DNA from: Streptomyces caatingaensis
Lineage (GTDB): Bacteria > Actinomycetota > Actinomycetes > Streptomycetales > Streptomycetaceae
NCBI RefSeq assembly: GCF_001187435.1
Contig: NZ_LFXA01000002.1
Location: forward strand, 558,001 to 622,000
DNA length: 64,000 nucleotides
Reading direction: 5' to 3'
Each line of letters starts with the position of its first letter. Position 1 is the stretch's first letter. Shown in pieces: positions 26,304-35,164 of this stretch. The position numbers and the translations under genes were made by a program. The notes under the pieces were generated by a model. That model did not search any database and was not told the DNA's origin. It was given only the letters and a program-made list of their open reading frames with translations.

Positions 26304-26328
26304 TGCGGACGTCCGAGGGGCGTCCGCA
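26304..26328 (+). promoter_or_regulatory. Leader hairpin before the pls-like gene
   Basis: TGCGGACG (26304-26311) pairs with CGTCCGCA (26321-26328), an 8-bp stem that can extend inward by two or three pairs. It lies within the predicted leader, 29 nt before the start codon. The left arm lies within the second copy of GTGGGTGCGGA (copies at 26279 and 26299). Confidence 0.45.
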
Positions 26329-26357
26329 TCTCCGACGTCGAATTGAGGCGTAAGGCC

Positions 26358-29300
26358 ATGTCCCCGACTCTTTCCAGTTCCACGCCCACCCCACTGGCAG
26401 CATCGGTGGGGCGGGCGCGTTATGCGGGCGCACCGCCCCACGGCGAACGCACCCTGATCGACGTCCTCGACGCGACGGCGGCCACCCACCCCGAGGCGCC
26501 CGCCCTCGACACCGAGGACGGCGTGCTCACCTACCGCGAGCTGTGCGCGGCGGTCGAGGAGCGCGCCGGGCGGCTGCGCGCCGCCGGGGTCGGACCGGGG
26601 GACAGGGTCGGCGTCCGCGTCCCCTCCGGTACCGCGGAGCTCTACCTGTCGATCCTCGCCGTCCTGCGCTGCTCCGCCGCGTACGTGCCCGTGGACGCCG
26701 ACGACCCCGAGGAACGCGCCGCCACGGTGTTCCACGAGGCGGACGTGTGCGGGGTCGTCGTCGCGGACGGCTCGCTCGCGCCGGGGGAGCGCCCGCCGGT
26801 GGCGGCCGCGCCCCGCCTCCCGCTGCCCGAGGACGACGCCTGGATCATCTTCACCTCCGGCTCCACGGGCGCCCCCAAGGGCGTCGCGGTGTCCCACCGC
26901 AGCGCCGCGGCCTTCGCCGACGCCGAGGCCGCGCTCTTCCTGCGGGACGAGCCGCTGGGCCCCGGCGACCGGGTCCTCGCCGGGCTGTCCGTCGCCTTCG
27001 ACGCCTCCTGCGAGGAGATGTGGCTGGCCTGGCGGCACGGCGCCTGCCTGGTCCCGGCCCCGCGCTCGCTGGTCCGCGCGGGCCACGAGCTGGGCCCCTG
27101 GCTGATCGAGCGGGGGGTGACCGTCGTCTCCACGGTGCCCACCCTCGCCGCCCTGTGGCCCCGGGAGTCGCTCGACCGCGTCCGGCTGCTGATCGTCGGC
27201 GGCGAGGCCTGCCCGCCCGGCCTCGTCGAGCGCTTCGCCGTCCCCGGCCGCGAGATGTGGAACACCTACGGCCCCACCGAGACCACCGTCGTCGCCTGCG
27301 CCGCCCGCCTGCTGCCCGGCGAGCCCGTCCGCATCGGCCTGCCGCTCGACGGCTGGGACCTCGCCGTCGTCGACGAGAACGACGAGCCCGTCCCCTTCGG
27401 CGCCGAGGGCGAGCTGGTCATCGCCGGCGTCGGCACCGGCCGTTACCTCGACCCCGCCAAGGACGCCGAGCGCTTCCGCCCCTGCGCCGCCCTGGAGAGC
27501 GAGCGCGCCTACCGCACGGGCGACCTCGTCCGCGCCGACGAGGCCGGTCTCGTCTTCGCCGGCCGCGCCGACGACCAGGTCAAACTGGGCGGCCGGCGCA
27601 TCGAGCTCGGCGAGATCGACGCCGCGCTCGGCGAACTCCCCGGCGTGCGCGGCGCCGCCGCCGCGGTGCGCACCACCCCCTCCGGCTCCCAGCTCCTCGT
27701 CGGCTACCTCGTGCCCGGCCCCGGCTTCGACCGGGCCGACGCCAGAAAGCGGCTGGCCGAGCGGCTGCCCGCCGCCCTGGTCCCCGTCCTCGCCGAGGTC
27801 GCCGGCCTGCCCACCCGCACCTCCGGCAAGGTCGACCGCAACGCCCTGCCCTGGCCCCTGCCCGCCACCGGCGACGACGTCACCGCGCGGACCGAGGAGC
27901 TGCACGGCACCGCCGCCCGCCTCGCCGGCCTGTGGGAGGAGCTGCTGGGCGTCCGGCCAGGCCCGGACGACGACTTCGTCACCATGGGCGGCACCAGCCT
28001 GACCGCCGCCCGCATGGCCTCGGCCCTGCGCGAGCACCACCCCGGCGTCTCCGTCGCGGGCCTCTACCGGCACACCGTCCTCGCCGACATGGCCGAGCAC
28101 ATCGACTCCCTCGACGCCCCCGCCGCCGAACCCGGCCCCCGGCGGACCGTCCGGCCCGTGCGCCGCCGTACCGGGGCCGCCCAGATCCTCGTCCAGACCG
28201 CCCTCTACGGCGTCCAGGGCCTGCGCCTCCTCACCGGCCTCGCCACCGCCGACAACATCCTCGGCCTCCTCGCCCCGCGCAGCTGGGCGCCCCACACCTC
28301 CTGGTGGCTGCTGATCGCCTCCTGGGCACTGCTGTTCAGCGCCCCGGGCCGGTTCGCGATCGGCGCGGCCGCCGCCCGCCTGCTCACCCGCGGCGTCACC
28401 CCCGGCGCCCACCCCCGCGGCGGCCGGACGCACCTGCGGCTGTGGACCGCGGAACGCGTCGTCGCCTCCTTCGGCGTCCCCTCCCTGATGGGCACCCCGT
28501 GGGCCCCCTGGTACGCGCGCGCCCTCGGCTGCCGGGCCGGCCGCGGCGTGGCCCTGCACGCCATGCCGCCCGTCACCGGCCTCGCCGAGTTCGGCGACGG
28601 CGCGAGCGTCGAGCCCGAGGCCGACCTCTCCGGCTGGTGGATCGACGGCGAGACCCTGCACGTCGGCACCGTACGGCTCGGCGCCGACTCCCGCGCCGGC
28701 CACCGCAGCATGCTCATGCCCGGCTCCTCCCTCGGCGCCGGCGCCGAACTCGCCGCCGGCGCCTGCCTCGACGGCCACGTGCCCGACGGGCAGACCTGGG
28801 TCGGCTCGCCCGCCCGTCCCGACGCAGCCGTCCACCGCGCCGGCGGACCCGTCCGCCCGTCCGACGGCTGGCCCGAGCCCCGCGCCGGGCGCTCCCGCCG
28901 CTGGGCCCTCGCCTACGCCCTCTCCCTGGCCGGCATGCCGCTGCTGCCGCTCCTCGCGGCCGCGCCCGCCCTCGTCGCCACCTACTACCTGATCAAGGAC
29001 AGCGGCACCCTCGGCTCCGTCGCCCTGCGCGTGCTGCTCGCCGTCCCGGCGCTCACCGTCGTCACCACGCTGTGCTGGATGCTCGTCGTCGCGGCCACCG
29101 TCCGCGTCCTCGGCCGCGGCATCACCCCGGGCCTCCACCCGGCCTGCGGCGGCGTCGCCTGGCGGGCCTGGTTCGTCACCCGCCTGCTCGACGGCGCCCG
29201 CCGCACCCTCTTCCCCGTCTACGCCAGCCTCGCCACCCCCGTGTGGCTGCGGATGCTGGGCGCCAGGGTCGGCCGCCGCGCCGAACTGTCCACCGTGCTC

Positions 29301-30326
29301 CCGCTGCCGTCCCTGCTGACCGTCGACGACGGGGCGTTCCTCGCCGACGACACCCTCGTCGCGCCCTACGAACTGCGCAGCGGATGGCTGCGGCTGGGCA
29401 CCGCCCGGGTCGGGCGGCGCGCCTTCGTCGGCAACTCCGGCATCGTCGGCCCCGGCCGTACCGTCCCCGACCACGCCCTGATCGGCGTCCTGTCCGACGC
29501 CCCCGAGCACAGCGAACCCGGCACCTCCTGGCTGGGCCGCCCCGCCATGCCGCTGCCGCGCGTGCCCACCACCGCCGACGCGGGCCGCACCTTCGAGCCG
29601 CCGCGCCGCCTCGTCCTGGCCCGCTCGGCCGTCGAACTCTGCCGCCTCCTGCCGCTGATGTGCGGCCTCGCGCTCGCCGACGTGGTCCTCATCGGCGAGC
29701 AGCAGGCCCTCACCACCGGCGGGCCGGGGCTCGCCGCGCTCGTCGGCATCCCGCTGCTCGTCGTCTGCTCGGTGGCCGCCGCCCTGCTGGCCACCGCCGC
29801 CAAGTGGCTGCTGATGGGCCGCTTCCGCACGGGCGAGCACCCGCTGTGGAGCTCCTTCGTGTGGCGCAACGAGCTGTACGACACCTTCGTGGAATCCCTC
29901 GCCGTCCCCTGGCTGGCGGGCCCCTTCACCGGCACCCCCGTGCTCAACTGGTGGCTCCGCACGCTGGGCGTGAAGATCGGCCGGGGCGTGTGGTGCGACA
30001 CCCACTGGCTGCCGGAGACCGACCTCATCTCCCTCGGCGACGGGGTCAGCGTCAACCGGGGCTGCGTCCTCCAGACCCACCTCTTCCACGACCGGATCAT
30101 GCGCATGGACACCGTCCACCTCGCCGAGGGAGCCTCCCTCGGCCCGCACGGCATCGTGCTCCCCGGCACCCACGTCGGCGCGCACACCGCCGTCGCCCCC
30201 TCCTCGCTCGTCATGCGCGGGGAGTCCGTCCCGGCCGGCACCCGCTGGGCCGGCAACCCCATCGCCGGCCAGCGGCCGGCGGCGGCCGCCCCGGCGTCCG
30301 CGGCGGAGCGGGAAGCCGCCGCGTGA
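26358..30326 (+). CDS. pls: Epsilon-poly-L-lysine synthetase-like membrane NRPS (Pls)
   Basis: A 1322-residue single-module NRPS, almost the length of Streptomyces albulus Pls (about 1319). An adenylation domain (about 30-500) has FTSGSTGAPKG, FDASCEEMW and NTYGPTETT. A carrier domain follows, with the phosphopantetheine Ser at S547 (MGGTSLTAAR). Then come six membrane helices (about 610-638, 650-678, 848-877, 888-920, 1085-1113, 1125-1153) enclosing three related soluble domains of hexapeptide-repeat character, the tandem C1-C3 domains of Pls. There is no condensation or thioesterase domain. The binding-pocket residues D215, A216, E219, S258, I279, G281, T303, V311, V312, K491 give DAESIGTVVK, close to the lysine code DAESIGSVCK as I remember it. 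The predicted activity is polymerisation of L-lysine, or a similar diamino acid, at the membrane. GAGG precedes the ATG. Confidence 0.85.
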   Translation: MSPTLSSSTPTPLAASVGRARYAGAPPHGERTLIDVLDATAATHPEAPALDTEDGVLTYRELCAAVEERAGRLRAAGVGPGDRVGVRVPSGTAELYLSILAVLRCSAAYVPVDADDPEERAATVFHEADVCGVVVADGSLAPGERPPVAAAPRLPLPEDDAWIIFTSGSTGAPKGVAVSHRSAAAFADAEAALFLRDEPLGPGDRVLAGLSVAFDASCEEMWLAWRHGACLVPAPRSLVRAGHELGPWLIERGVTVVSTVPTLAALWPRESLDRVRLLIVGGEACPPGLVERFAVPGREMWNTYGPTETTVVACAARLLPGEPVRIGLPLDGWDLAVVDENDEPVPFGAEGELVIAGVGTGRYLDPAKDAERFRPCAALESERAYRTGDLVRADEAGLVFAGRADDQVKLGGRRIELGEIDAALGELPGVRGAAAAVRTTPSGSQLLVGYLVPGPGFDRADARKRLAERLPAALVPVLAEVAGLPTRTSGKVDRNALPWPLPATGDDVTARTEELHGTAARLAGLWEELLGVRPGPDDDFVTMGGTSLTAARMASALREHHPGVSVAGLYRHTVLADMAEHIDSLDAPAAEPGPRRTVRPVRRRTGAAQILVQTALYGVQGLRLLTGLATADNILGLLAPRSWAPHTSWWLLIASWALLFSAPGRFAIGAAAARLLTRGVTPGAHPRGGRTHLRLWTAERVVASFGVPSLMGTPWAPWYARALGCRAGRGVALHAMPPVTGLAEFGDGASVEPEADLSGWWIDGETLHVGTVRLGADSRAGHRSMLMPGSSLGAGAELAAGACLDGHVPDGQTWVGSPARPDAAVHRAGGPVRPSDGWPEPRAGRSRRWALAYALSLAGMPLLPLLAAAPALVATYYLIKDSGTLGSVALRVLLAVPALTVVTTLCWMLVVAATVRVLGRGITPGLHPACGGVAWRAWFVTRLLDGARRTLFPVYASLATPVWLRMLGARVGRRAELSTVLPLPSLLTVDDGAFLADDTLVAPYELRSGWLRLGTARVGRRAFVGNSGIVGPGRTVPDHALIGVLSDAPEHSEPGTSWLGRPAMPLPRVPTTADAGRTFEPPRRLVLARSAVELCRLLPLMCGLALADVVLIGEQQALTTGGPGLAALVGIPLLVVCSVAAALLATAAKWLLMGRFRTGEHPLWSSFVWRNELYDTFVESLAVPWLAGPFTGTPVLNWWLRTLGVKIGRGVWCDTHWLPETDLISLGDGVSVNRGCVLQTHLFHDRIMRMDTVHLAEGASLGPHGIVLPGTHVGAHTAVAPSSLVMRGESVPAGTRWAGNPIAGQRPAAAAPASAAEREAAA

Positions 30327-30327
30327 C

Positions 30328-31755
30328 ATGGGGAGCGGACGAAGCGCGTGCAGCCGCCGCGCCCTCCTCGCGGGGGCGGTGCTCCCGTTGACCGCCGCCG
30401 CGGCCGCCGCCTCCGGTCCCCGGCGGCGGCCCCGGCGGGAGCGGCCGCAGCCCTACTTCCCCGGGCACGGCTCGTACGGCCACCGGACCGTGGCCTACGA
30501 TCTGGAGCTCGGCTACGACCCCGGGGCGGGGTGGCTCGACGGCCACGCCCGCATCGAGGCCGTGGCCAACGGCGCCGTCGACCGGGTCGCACTCGACCTG
30601 GCCCGGCTGGAGGTGCACGAGGCCCGCCTCGACGACCGGCCCGTCGCCTTCCGGCGCAAGGGCGGCAAGCTGCTGATCAGCACGCCGCGGACGCTGGAGG
30701 CCGGCCGGCCCTTCGCCCTCGACATCCGCTACGGCGGCCGGCCCCGGCCCGTCCCCTCGCAGTTCGGCCCCATCGGCTGGGACCGCACCGGCGACGACCA
30801 CGACGGCACGCTCGTCGCCTCCCAGCCGGTGGGCGCGCCCTCGTGGTTCCCCTGCAACGACCGGCCCGACGACAAGGCGTCCTACACCTTCGGGATCACC
30901 GTCCCCGTGGGCCACCAGGCGCTGGCCAACGGCTCGTTGGTCGAGCACCGGCGGAACGGCGCGTCCGCGCGCTGGACCTACCACCACCCCGGGCCGATGG
31001 CCAGCTACCTCGCCGCCGTCTACACCGGGCGGTTCGCGCGCGAGACCTGGACGCCCCGTGACACCGGGGCCCCCGTGCCGGTGCACATCGCCTGCCCGGC
31101 CGGGACGGCGAAGGAGGTCCGGCACGACCTGGCCCGCCAGGGGCGCATCCTCCGGGTCTTCACCGACCTCTTCGGCGACTACCCCTTCGAGTCCTACGGG
31201 GTCGTCGTCGTGGACGCGGAGCTGGCGGCGCCCGTCGAGAACCAGACGCTCTCCGTCTTCGGCACCAACCACATGGACGGCCGGCGGACTTGGGAGACGC
31301 TCGTCGCCCACGAGACGGCGCACCAGTGGTTCGGCAACAGCGTCGGCCTGGGCGACTGGCAGCACATCTGGCTCAACGAGGGGTTCGCCACCTACGCGGA
31401 GTGGCTGTGGTCCGAGCACCTCGACGAGGACGACGCGGACACGCTCGCGCGGCGGGCCCGCGACGAACTGGCCGGCCGCCGGCAGAACCTGCGCATCGCC
31501 GACCCCGGCCGGCGGCACCTCTTCGACGACCGCGTCTACGTGCGCGGCGCCTGCGCCCTCCACGCCCTCCGCCTCGCCGTCGGCGACACGCGGTTCTTCC
31601 GCGTGCTGCGGACGTGGCACGAGGCGCGGCGGGGTGGGTTCGCGGACACGGACGCGTTTCTCGCGCATGCCGCGCGGGTCACGGGGCGTGACGTCGCGGA
31701 CGTCCTCGGCCCGTGGCTCTTCGAGCCGCGCGTGCCGAAGTACGCGCCGGCGTAA
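30328..31755 (+). CDS. Tat-exported M1 zinc metallopeptidase paired with Pls (possible polymer-degrading enzyme)
   Basis: A 475-residue M1 peptidase. The N-terminus SRRALLAGAVLPLTAAAAAAS has the twin-Arg pattern (R10, R11) of a Tat signal. The catalytic motif is HETAHQWFG (His328, His332) with E351 in NEGFATY, the canonical HExxH-18-E. The N-terminal beta domain (YDLELGYDPGAGWLDGHARIEA) and the substrate-binding VENQTLSVF (usually GAMEN-like, here ends ENQT) are present. It starts 1 bp after the pls stop, so the two are co-translated. Zinc peptidases (Pld) that degrade epsilon-poly-lysine are known from producers; this gene may be such an enzyme, for self-protection or length control. That role is inferred. 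Confidence 0.82.
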   Translation: MGSGRSACSRRALLAGAVLPLTAAAAAASGPRRRPRRERPQPYFPGHGSYGHRTVAYDLELGYDPGAGWLDGHARIEAVANGAVDRVALDLARLEVHEARLDDRPVAFRRKGGKLLISTPRTLEAGRPFALDIRYGGRPRPVPSQFGPIGWDRTGDDHDGTLVASQPVGAPSWFPCNDRPDDKASYTFGITVPVGHQALANGSLVEHRRNGASARWTYHHPGPMASYLAAVYTGRFARETWTPRDTGAPVPVHIACPAGTAKEVRHDLARQGRILRVFTDLFGDYPFESYGVVVVDAELAAPVENQTLSVFGTNHMDGRRTWETLVAHETAHQWFGNSVGLGDWQHIWLNEGFATYAEWLWSEHLDEDDADTLARRARDELAGRRQNLRIADPGRRHLFDDRVYVRGACALHALRLAVGDTRFFRVLRTWHEARRGGFADTDAFLAHAARVTGRDVADVLGPWLFEPRVPKYAPA

Positions 31756-31775
31756 GGGGGTTGCCCCAGCCCCTC

Positions 31776-31794
31776 CCCCAGAGGGGGCACCCCC
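31776..31794. repeat. Copy of the CCCCAGAGGGGGCACCCCC intergenic repeat
   Basis: The same arm as at 12514 and 62322, here followed by GTTTCACCGTTTC as in the 12514 copy and then by the terminator hairpin. Confidence 0.6.
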
Positions 31795-31834
31795 GTTTCA
31801 CCGTTTCTGGCGCGGCTCCGCCGCGGTTTGTCCT

Positions 31835-31873
31835 CGAGCGCCGGACGGGCTGAACCAGCCCGTCCGGCGCTCG
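31835..31873. terminator. Bidirectional terminator between the M1 peptidase and tex
   Basis: CGAGCGCCGGACGGGCTG (31835-31852) pairs perfectly over 18 bp with 31856-31873, with an AAC loop. It sits in the 128-bp gap between two convergent genes and could end transcripts from both sides. Confidence 0.85.
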
Positions 31874-31883
31874 GGTCACAAAC

Positions 31884-34205
31884 TCAGCGGAGCCCGGCCC
31901 GCCGCAACGCGTCCGCCATCGCCCCGCCGCCCCCCGCCGCAGGCGAGGGCGCCTCCCGCCGCTGGCGGGGCGCCCGCGAGCGCGGAGCCCGGGACTCCCG
32001 GGCACCCCGCGCCTCGTCATCCAGCCGCAACGTCAAGGAAATCCGCTTCCGAGGCACATCCACCTCCAGCACCTTCACCCGCACGATGTCCCCCGGCTTC
32101 ACCACATCCCGCGGATCCTTCACGAACGTCCGCGACATCGCCGACACGTGCACGAGCCCGTCCTGGTGCACCCCGACGTCGACGAACGCCCCGAACGCCG
32201 CGACGTTCGTCACGACGCCCTCCAGGACCATCCCCGGCTCCAGGTCGCCGATCTTCTCGACGCCCTCCTTGAAGGCGGCCGTGCGGAAGGCCGGACGCGG
32301 GTCGCGGCCCGGCTTCTCCAGCTCGCGCAGGATGTCGGTCACGGTCGGCAGGCCGAAGGAGTCGCTGACGAAGTCCTCCGGGCGCAGGGAGCGCAGCACG
32401 GCGGTGTCGCCGATGAGGGCGGCGACGTCGCCCCCGGTCCGCTGGGCCATCGCCCGGACCACCGGATACGCCTCGGGGTGGACGCTGGACCCGTCCAGCG
32501 GGTCGTCGCCGCCGCGGATGCGGAGGAAGCCGGCGCACTGCTCGTACGCCTTGGGGCCGAGCCGCGGGACGTCCTTGAGGGCCTTCCGCGAGCGGAAGGG
32601 GCCGTTGGCGTCGCGGTGGGCGACGATGTTCTCCGCGACGGTGCCGCTGATGCCGGAGACGCGCGAAAGGAGCGGCGCGGACGCGGTGTTGACGTCGACG
32701 CCGACGCCGTTGACGCAGTCCTCGACGACCGCGTCGAGGGAGCGGGAGAGCTTCACCTCGGACAGGTCGTGCTGGTACTGGCCGACGCCGATCGACTTGG
32801 GGTCGATCTTGACGAGCTCGGCCAGCGGGTCCTGGAGCCGCCGGGCGATGGAGACGGCGCCGCGCAGCGAGACGTCGAGCCCGGGCAGCTCCTGGGAGGC
32901 GAAGGCGGAGGCGGAGTAGACCGAGGCGCCGGCCTCGGAGACGACCACCTTGGTGAGGCCCAGCTCGGGGTGGCGCGCCATCAGGTCGGCGGCGAGCCGG
33001 TCCGTCTCGCGGGAGGCGGTGCCGTTGCCGATGGCGACGAGCTCGACGCGGTGCTCGCGGGCGAGCCGCGCCAGGGTGGCCAGCGAGGCGTCCCACTTGT
33101 TCTGCGGGACGTGCGGGTGGATGGTCTCGGTCGCGGCGACCTTGCCGGTGGCGTCGACGACGGCGACCTTCACGCCCGTGCGGAAGCCCGGGTCGAGGCC
33201 CATCGTCGCGCGGGTGCCGGCGGGGGCGGCGAGCAGCAGGTCCCGCAGGTTGGCGGCGAAGACGCGCACCGCCTCGTCCTCGGCGGCCTGCCGGAGCCGC
33301 AGCCGCAGGTCGATGCCGAGGTGGACGAGGACGCGGGTGCGCCAGGCCCAGCGGACCGTCTCCGCCAGCCACCCGTCGCCCGGCCGTCCCCGGTCGGCGA
33401 TGCCGAAGCGGCGGGCGATGGCCTGCTCGTAGGCGCTCGGCCCGGCGGGCGCCTCCCCGGACGGGCCGGGCTGCTCGGGCTCCAGCACCAGGTCGAGGAC
33501 GTCCTCCTTCTCGCCGCGCAGCATCGCCAGCACCCGGTGCGAGGGCAGCTCGGTGAAGGGCTCGGCGAAGTCGAAGTAGTCGGCGAACTTCGCGCCGGCC
33601 TCCTCCTTGCCCTCGCGCACCTTCGCGACGAGGCGCCCGCGCGTCCACATCCGCTCGCGCAGCTCGCCGATGAGGTCCGCGTCCTCCGCGAAGCGCTCGG
33701 TGAGGATCGCCCGGGCGCCCTCCAGCGCGTCGGCGGCGTCGGCGACCCCCTTGTCCGCCGAGACGAAGGCGGCGGCCGCGGCCGCCGGCTCCGTGCCGGG
33801 GTCGGCCAGCAGCCCGTCGGCCAGCGGCTCCAGCCCCGCCTCGCGGGCGATCTGCGCCCTGGTGCGCCGCTTGGGCTTGAAGGGCAGGTAGATGTCCTCC
33901 AGGCGGGCCTTGGAGTCGGCCTCGCGGATCCGCGCCTCCAGCGCCGCGTCCAGCTTGCCCTGCGACCGCACGGACTCCAGGACCGCCGCCCGGCGGTCCT
34001 CCAGCTCGCGCAGGTACCGCAGCCGCTCCTCCAGGGTGCGCAGCTGCGCGTCGTCGAGCGCGCCCGTCGCCTCCTTGCGGTAGCGGGCGACGAACGGCAC
34101 GGTCGCGCCCCCGTCGAGCAGCTCGACGGCCGCCTTCACCTGCCGTTCCCGAACGCCGAGTTCCTCGGCGATCCTGCTTTCGACCGACGCACCGTTAGCC
34201 GTCAC
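31884..34205 (-). CDS. tex: Tex family RNA-binding transcription accessory protein
   Basis: A 773-residue Tex protein. The N-terminal helical region (ESRIAEELGVRERQVKAAVELLDGGATVPFVARYRKEATG) is followed by a YqgF/RNase H-like domain (TMGLDPGFRTGVKVAVVDATGKV, about 320-450) and helix-hairpin-helix repeats (VNTASAPLLSRVSGISGTVAENIV). The C-terminal S1 RNA-binding domain (GVVTNVAAFGAFVDVGVHQDGLVHVS, about 650-725) is typical. Tex binds nucleic acids and affects transcription and stress or toxin phenotypes. The last 40 residues are a low-complexity Arg/Ala tail. The GTG start at 34205 fits the conserved N-terminus. Confidence 0.93.
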   Translation of the reverse strand: MTANGASVESRIAEELGVRERQVKAAVELLDGGATVPFVARYRKEATGALDDAQLRTLEERLRYLRELEDRRAAVLESVRSQGKLDAALEARIREADSKARLEDIYLPFKPKRRTRAQIAREAGLEPLADGLLADPGTEPAAAAAAFVSADKGVADAADALEGARAILTERFAEDADLIGELRERMWTRGRLVAKVREGKEEAGAKFADYFDFAEPFTELPSHRVLAMLRGEKEDVLDLVLEPEQPGPSGEAPAGPSAYEQAIARRFGIADRGRPGDGWLAETVRWAWRTRVLVHLGIDLRLRLRQAAEDEAVRVFAANLRDLLLAAPAGTRATMGLDPGFRTGVKVAVVDATGKVAATETIHPHVPQNKWDASLATLARLAREHRVELVAIGNGTASRETDRLAADLMARHPELGLTKVVVSEAGASVYSASAFASQELPGLDVSLRGAVSIARRLQDPLAELVKIDPKSIGVGQYQHDLSEVKLSRSLDAVVEDCVNGVGVDVNTASAPLLSRVSGISGTVAENIVAHRDANGPFRSRKALKDVPRLGPKAYEQCAGFLRIRGGDDPLDGSSVHPEAYPVVRAMAQRTGGDVAALIGDTAVLRSLRPEDFVSDSFGLPTVTDILRELEKPGRDPRPAFRTAAFKEGVEKIGDLEPGMVLEGVVTNVAAFGAFVDVGVHQDGLVHVSAMSRTFVKDPRDVVKPGDIVRVKVLEVDVPRKRISLTLRLDDEARGARESRAPRSRAPRQRREAPSPAAGGGGAMADALRRAGLR

Positions 34206-34302
34206 GATCCTGCTCCGCTTTCTCTTCGAGCTCTCCGGGCCGCGGACTGCATTGTGGCAGGTGCCGCCGACAGCGCGGGCCGCACCGCCCCGGGCGGCGG
34301 GC

Positions 34303-35067
34303 TCAGCCCGACGTGGGCACGCGCCAGGCGAACCGGGGCGCGCGCCGTTCCAGGAACGCCGCCCGCCCCTCGGCCAGCTCCGCCCCGCCCTGTTCCGCCC
34401 AGTACGCGACGCGCTCCTGCGGCACCGCGGCCCCGTCCGCGAACTCCTTCGCCGCCACCTGCGTCAGCAGCGACCGCGAGGCCAGCGTGGCGGCGAACTG
34501 CGCCACCCGCCCCGCCAACGCGTCCGGCGCCCACACCTCGTCCACCAGTCCGGTGCGCAACGCCCGCTCGGTGCCGATGAGTTCGCCGGAGAAGAGGAGG
34601 TACTTGGCGGTCGCGGGGCCCACGAGCCGCGTCAGCCGGCGCGTGGAGGAGGCGGCGTAGACGATGCCCAGCCGGGCCGGGGTGACGCCGAAGACCGCGC
34701 CGTCCGCCGCGAACCGCAGGTCGCAGGCCGCGGCGAGCTGGCACCCGCCGCCCACGCAGTGCCCCCGCACCGCCGCCAGCGTCGGCTTGGGGAACGCCGC
34801 GAGCGCCTCCTCGGCGGCCACGGACAGGTCCCGGGGGTCGTCCCCGTCGGCCCCCGCCAGGGAGGAGATGTCCGCGCCCGCGCAGAACGTGTCGCCCTCC
34901 CCGGTCAGCACCAGCACGCGTACGGCGGGATCGGCGGCGCACCGCTCCAGCAGCGGCGGCAGGGAGCGCCACATGGCGGGGGTCATGGCGTTGCGCTTGG
35001 CGGGGTGGGCGATCCGGATCGTCGCCGTGCCGGCGCCGTCGAGGTCCAGGTGCAGTGCGGGCTCCAT
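34303..35067 (-). CDS. Enoyl-CoA hydratase/isomerase family protein
   Basis: A 254-residue crotonase-fold protein. Oxyanion-hole motifs are FCAGADISSLAG (about 63-74) and RGHCVGGGCQLAAACDLRFAAD (about 109-130), followed by FGVTPARLGIVYAAS. The usual catalytic Glu of hydratases in the last block (PE-x-x-x-G) is replaced (TPARLGI), so it may be an isomerase or another crotonase type instead of a classical hydratase. TAGCAT lies 7 nt before the ATG at 35067 with no Shine-Dalgarno, suggesting leaderless transcription. Confidence 0.85.
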   Translation of the reverse strand: MEPALHLDLDGAGTATIRIAHPAKRNAMTPAMWRSLPPLLERCAADPAVRVLVLTGEGDTFCAGADISSLAGADGDDPRDLSVAAEEALAAFPKPTLAAVRGHCVGGGCQLAAACDLRFAADGAVFGVTPARLGIVYAASSTRRLTRLVGPATAKYLLFSGELIGTERALRTGLVDEVWAPDALAGRVAQFAATLASRSLLTQVAAKEFADGAAVPQERVAYWAEQGGAELAEGRAAFLERRAPRFAWRVPTSG

Positions 35068-35164
35068 GCGACGGATGCTAGCCCGGCGCGGGATGCCGTC
35101 CGGAGCGGGCGAACCTATGCTCGGGAGGAGGGGGCCGCGACGGGGGCGCTGCGAGGAGGCCCTG

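Larger units (their letters stand above)
26061..26357. other. Regulatory upstream region of the pls-like gene
   Basis: The 297-base gap contains no plausible gene. It holds an 18-bp palindrome, a promoter-like pair, a repeated GTGGGTGCGGA and a leader hairpin (listed separately), and is visibly less GC-rich than the genes around it. Confidence 0.5.

Noticed and set aside
26358..30326. Siderophore or ordinary peptide NRPS
   Set aside because: No condensation or thioesterase domain, single module, six membrane helices; matches the Pls type.
26118..30329. 1403-codon ORF opposite the Pls-like gene
   Set aside because: Gly/Ala/Asp-rich shadow; the opposite strand has full NRPS motifs and membrane helices.
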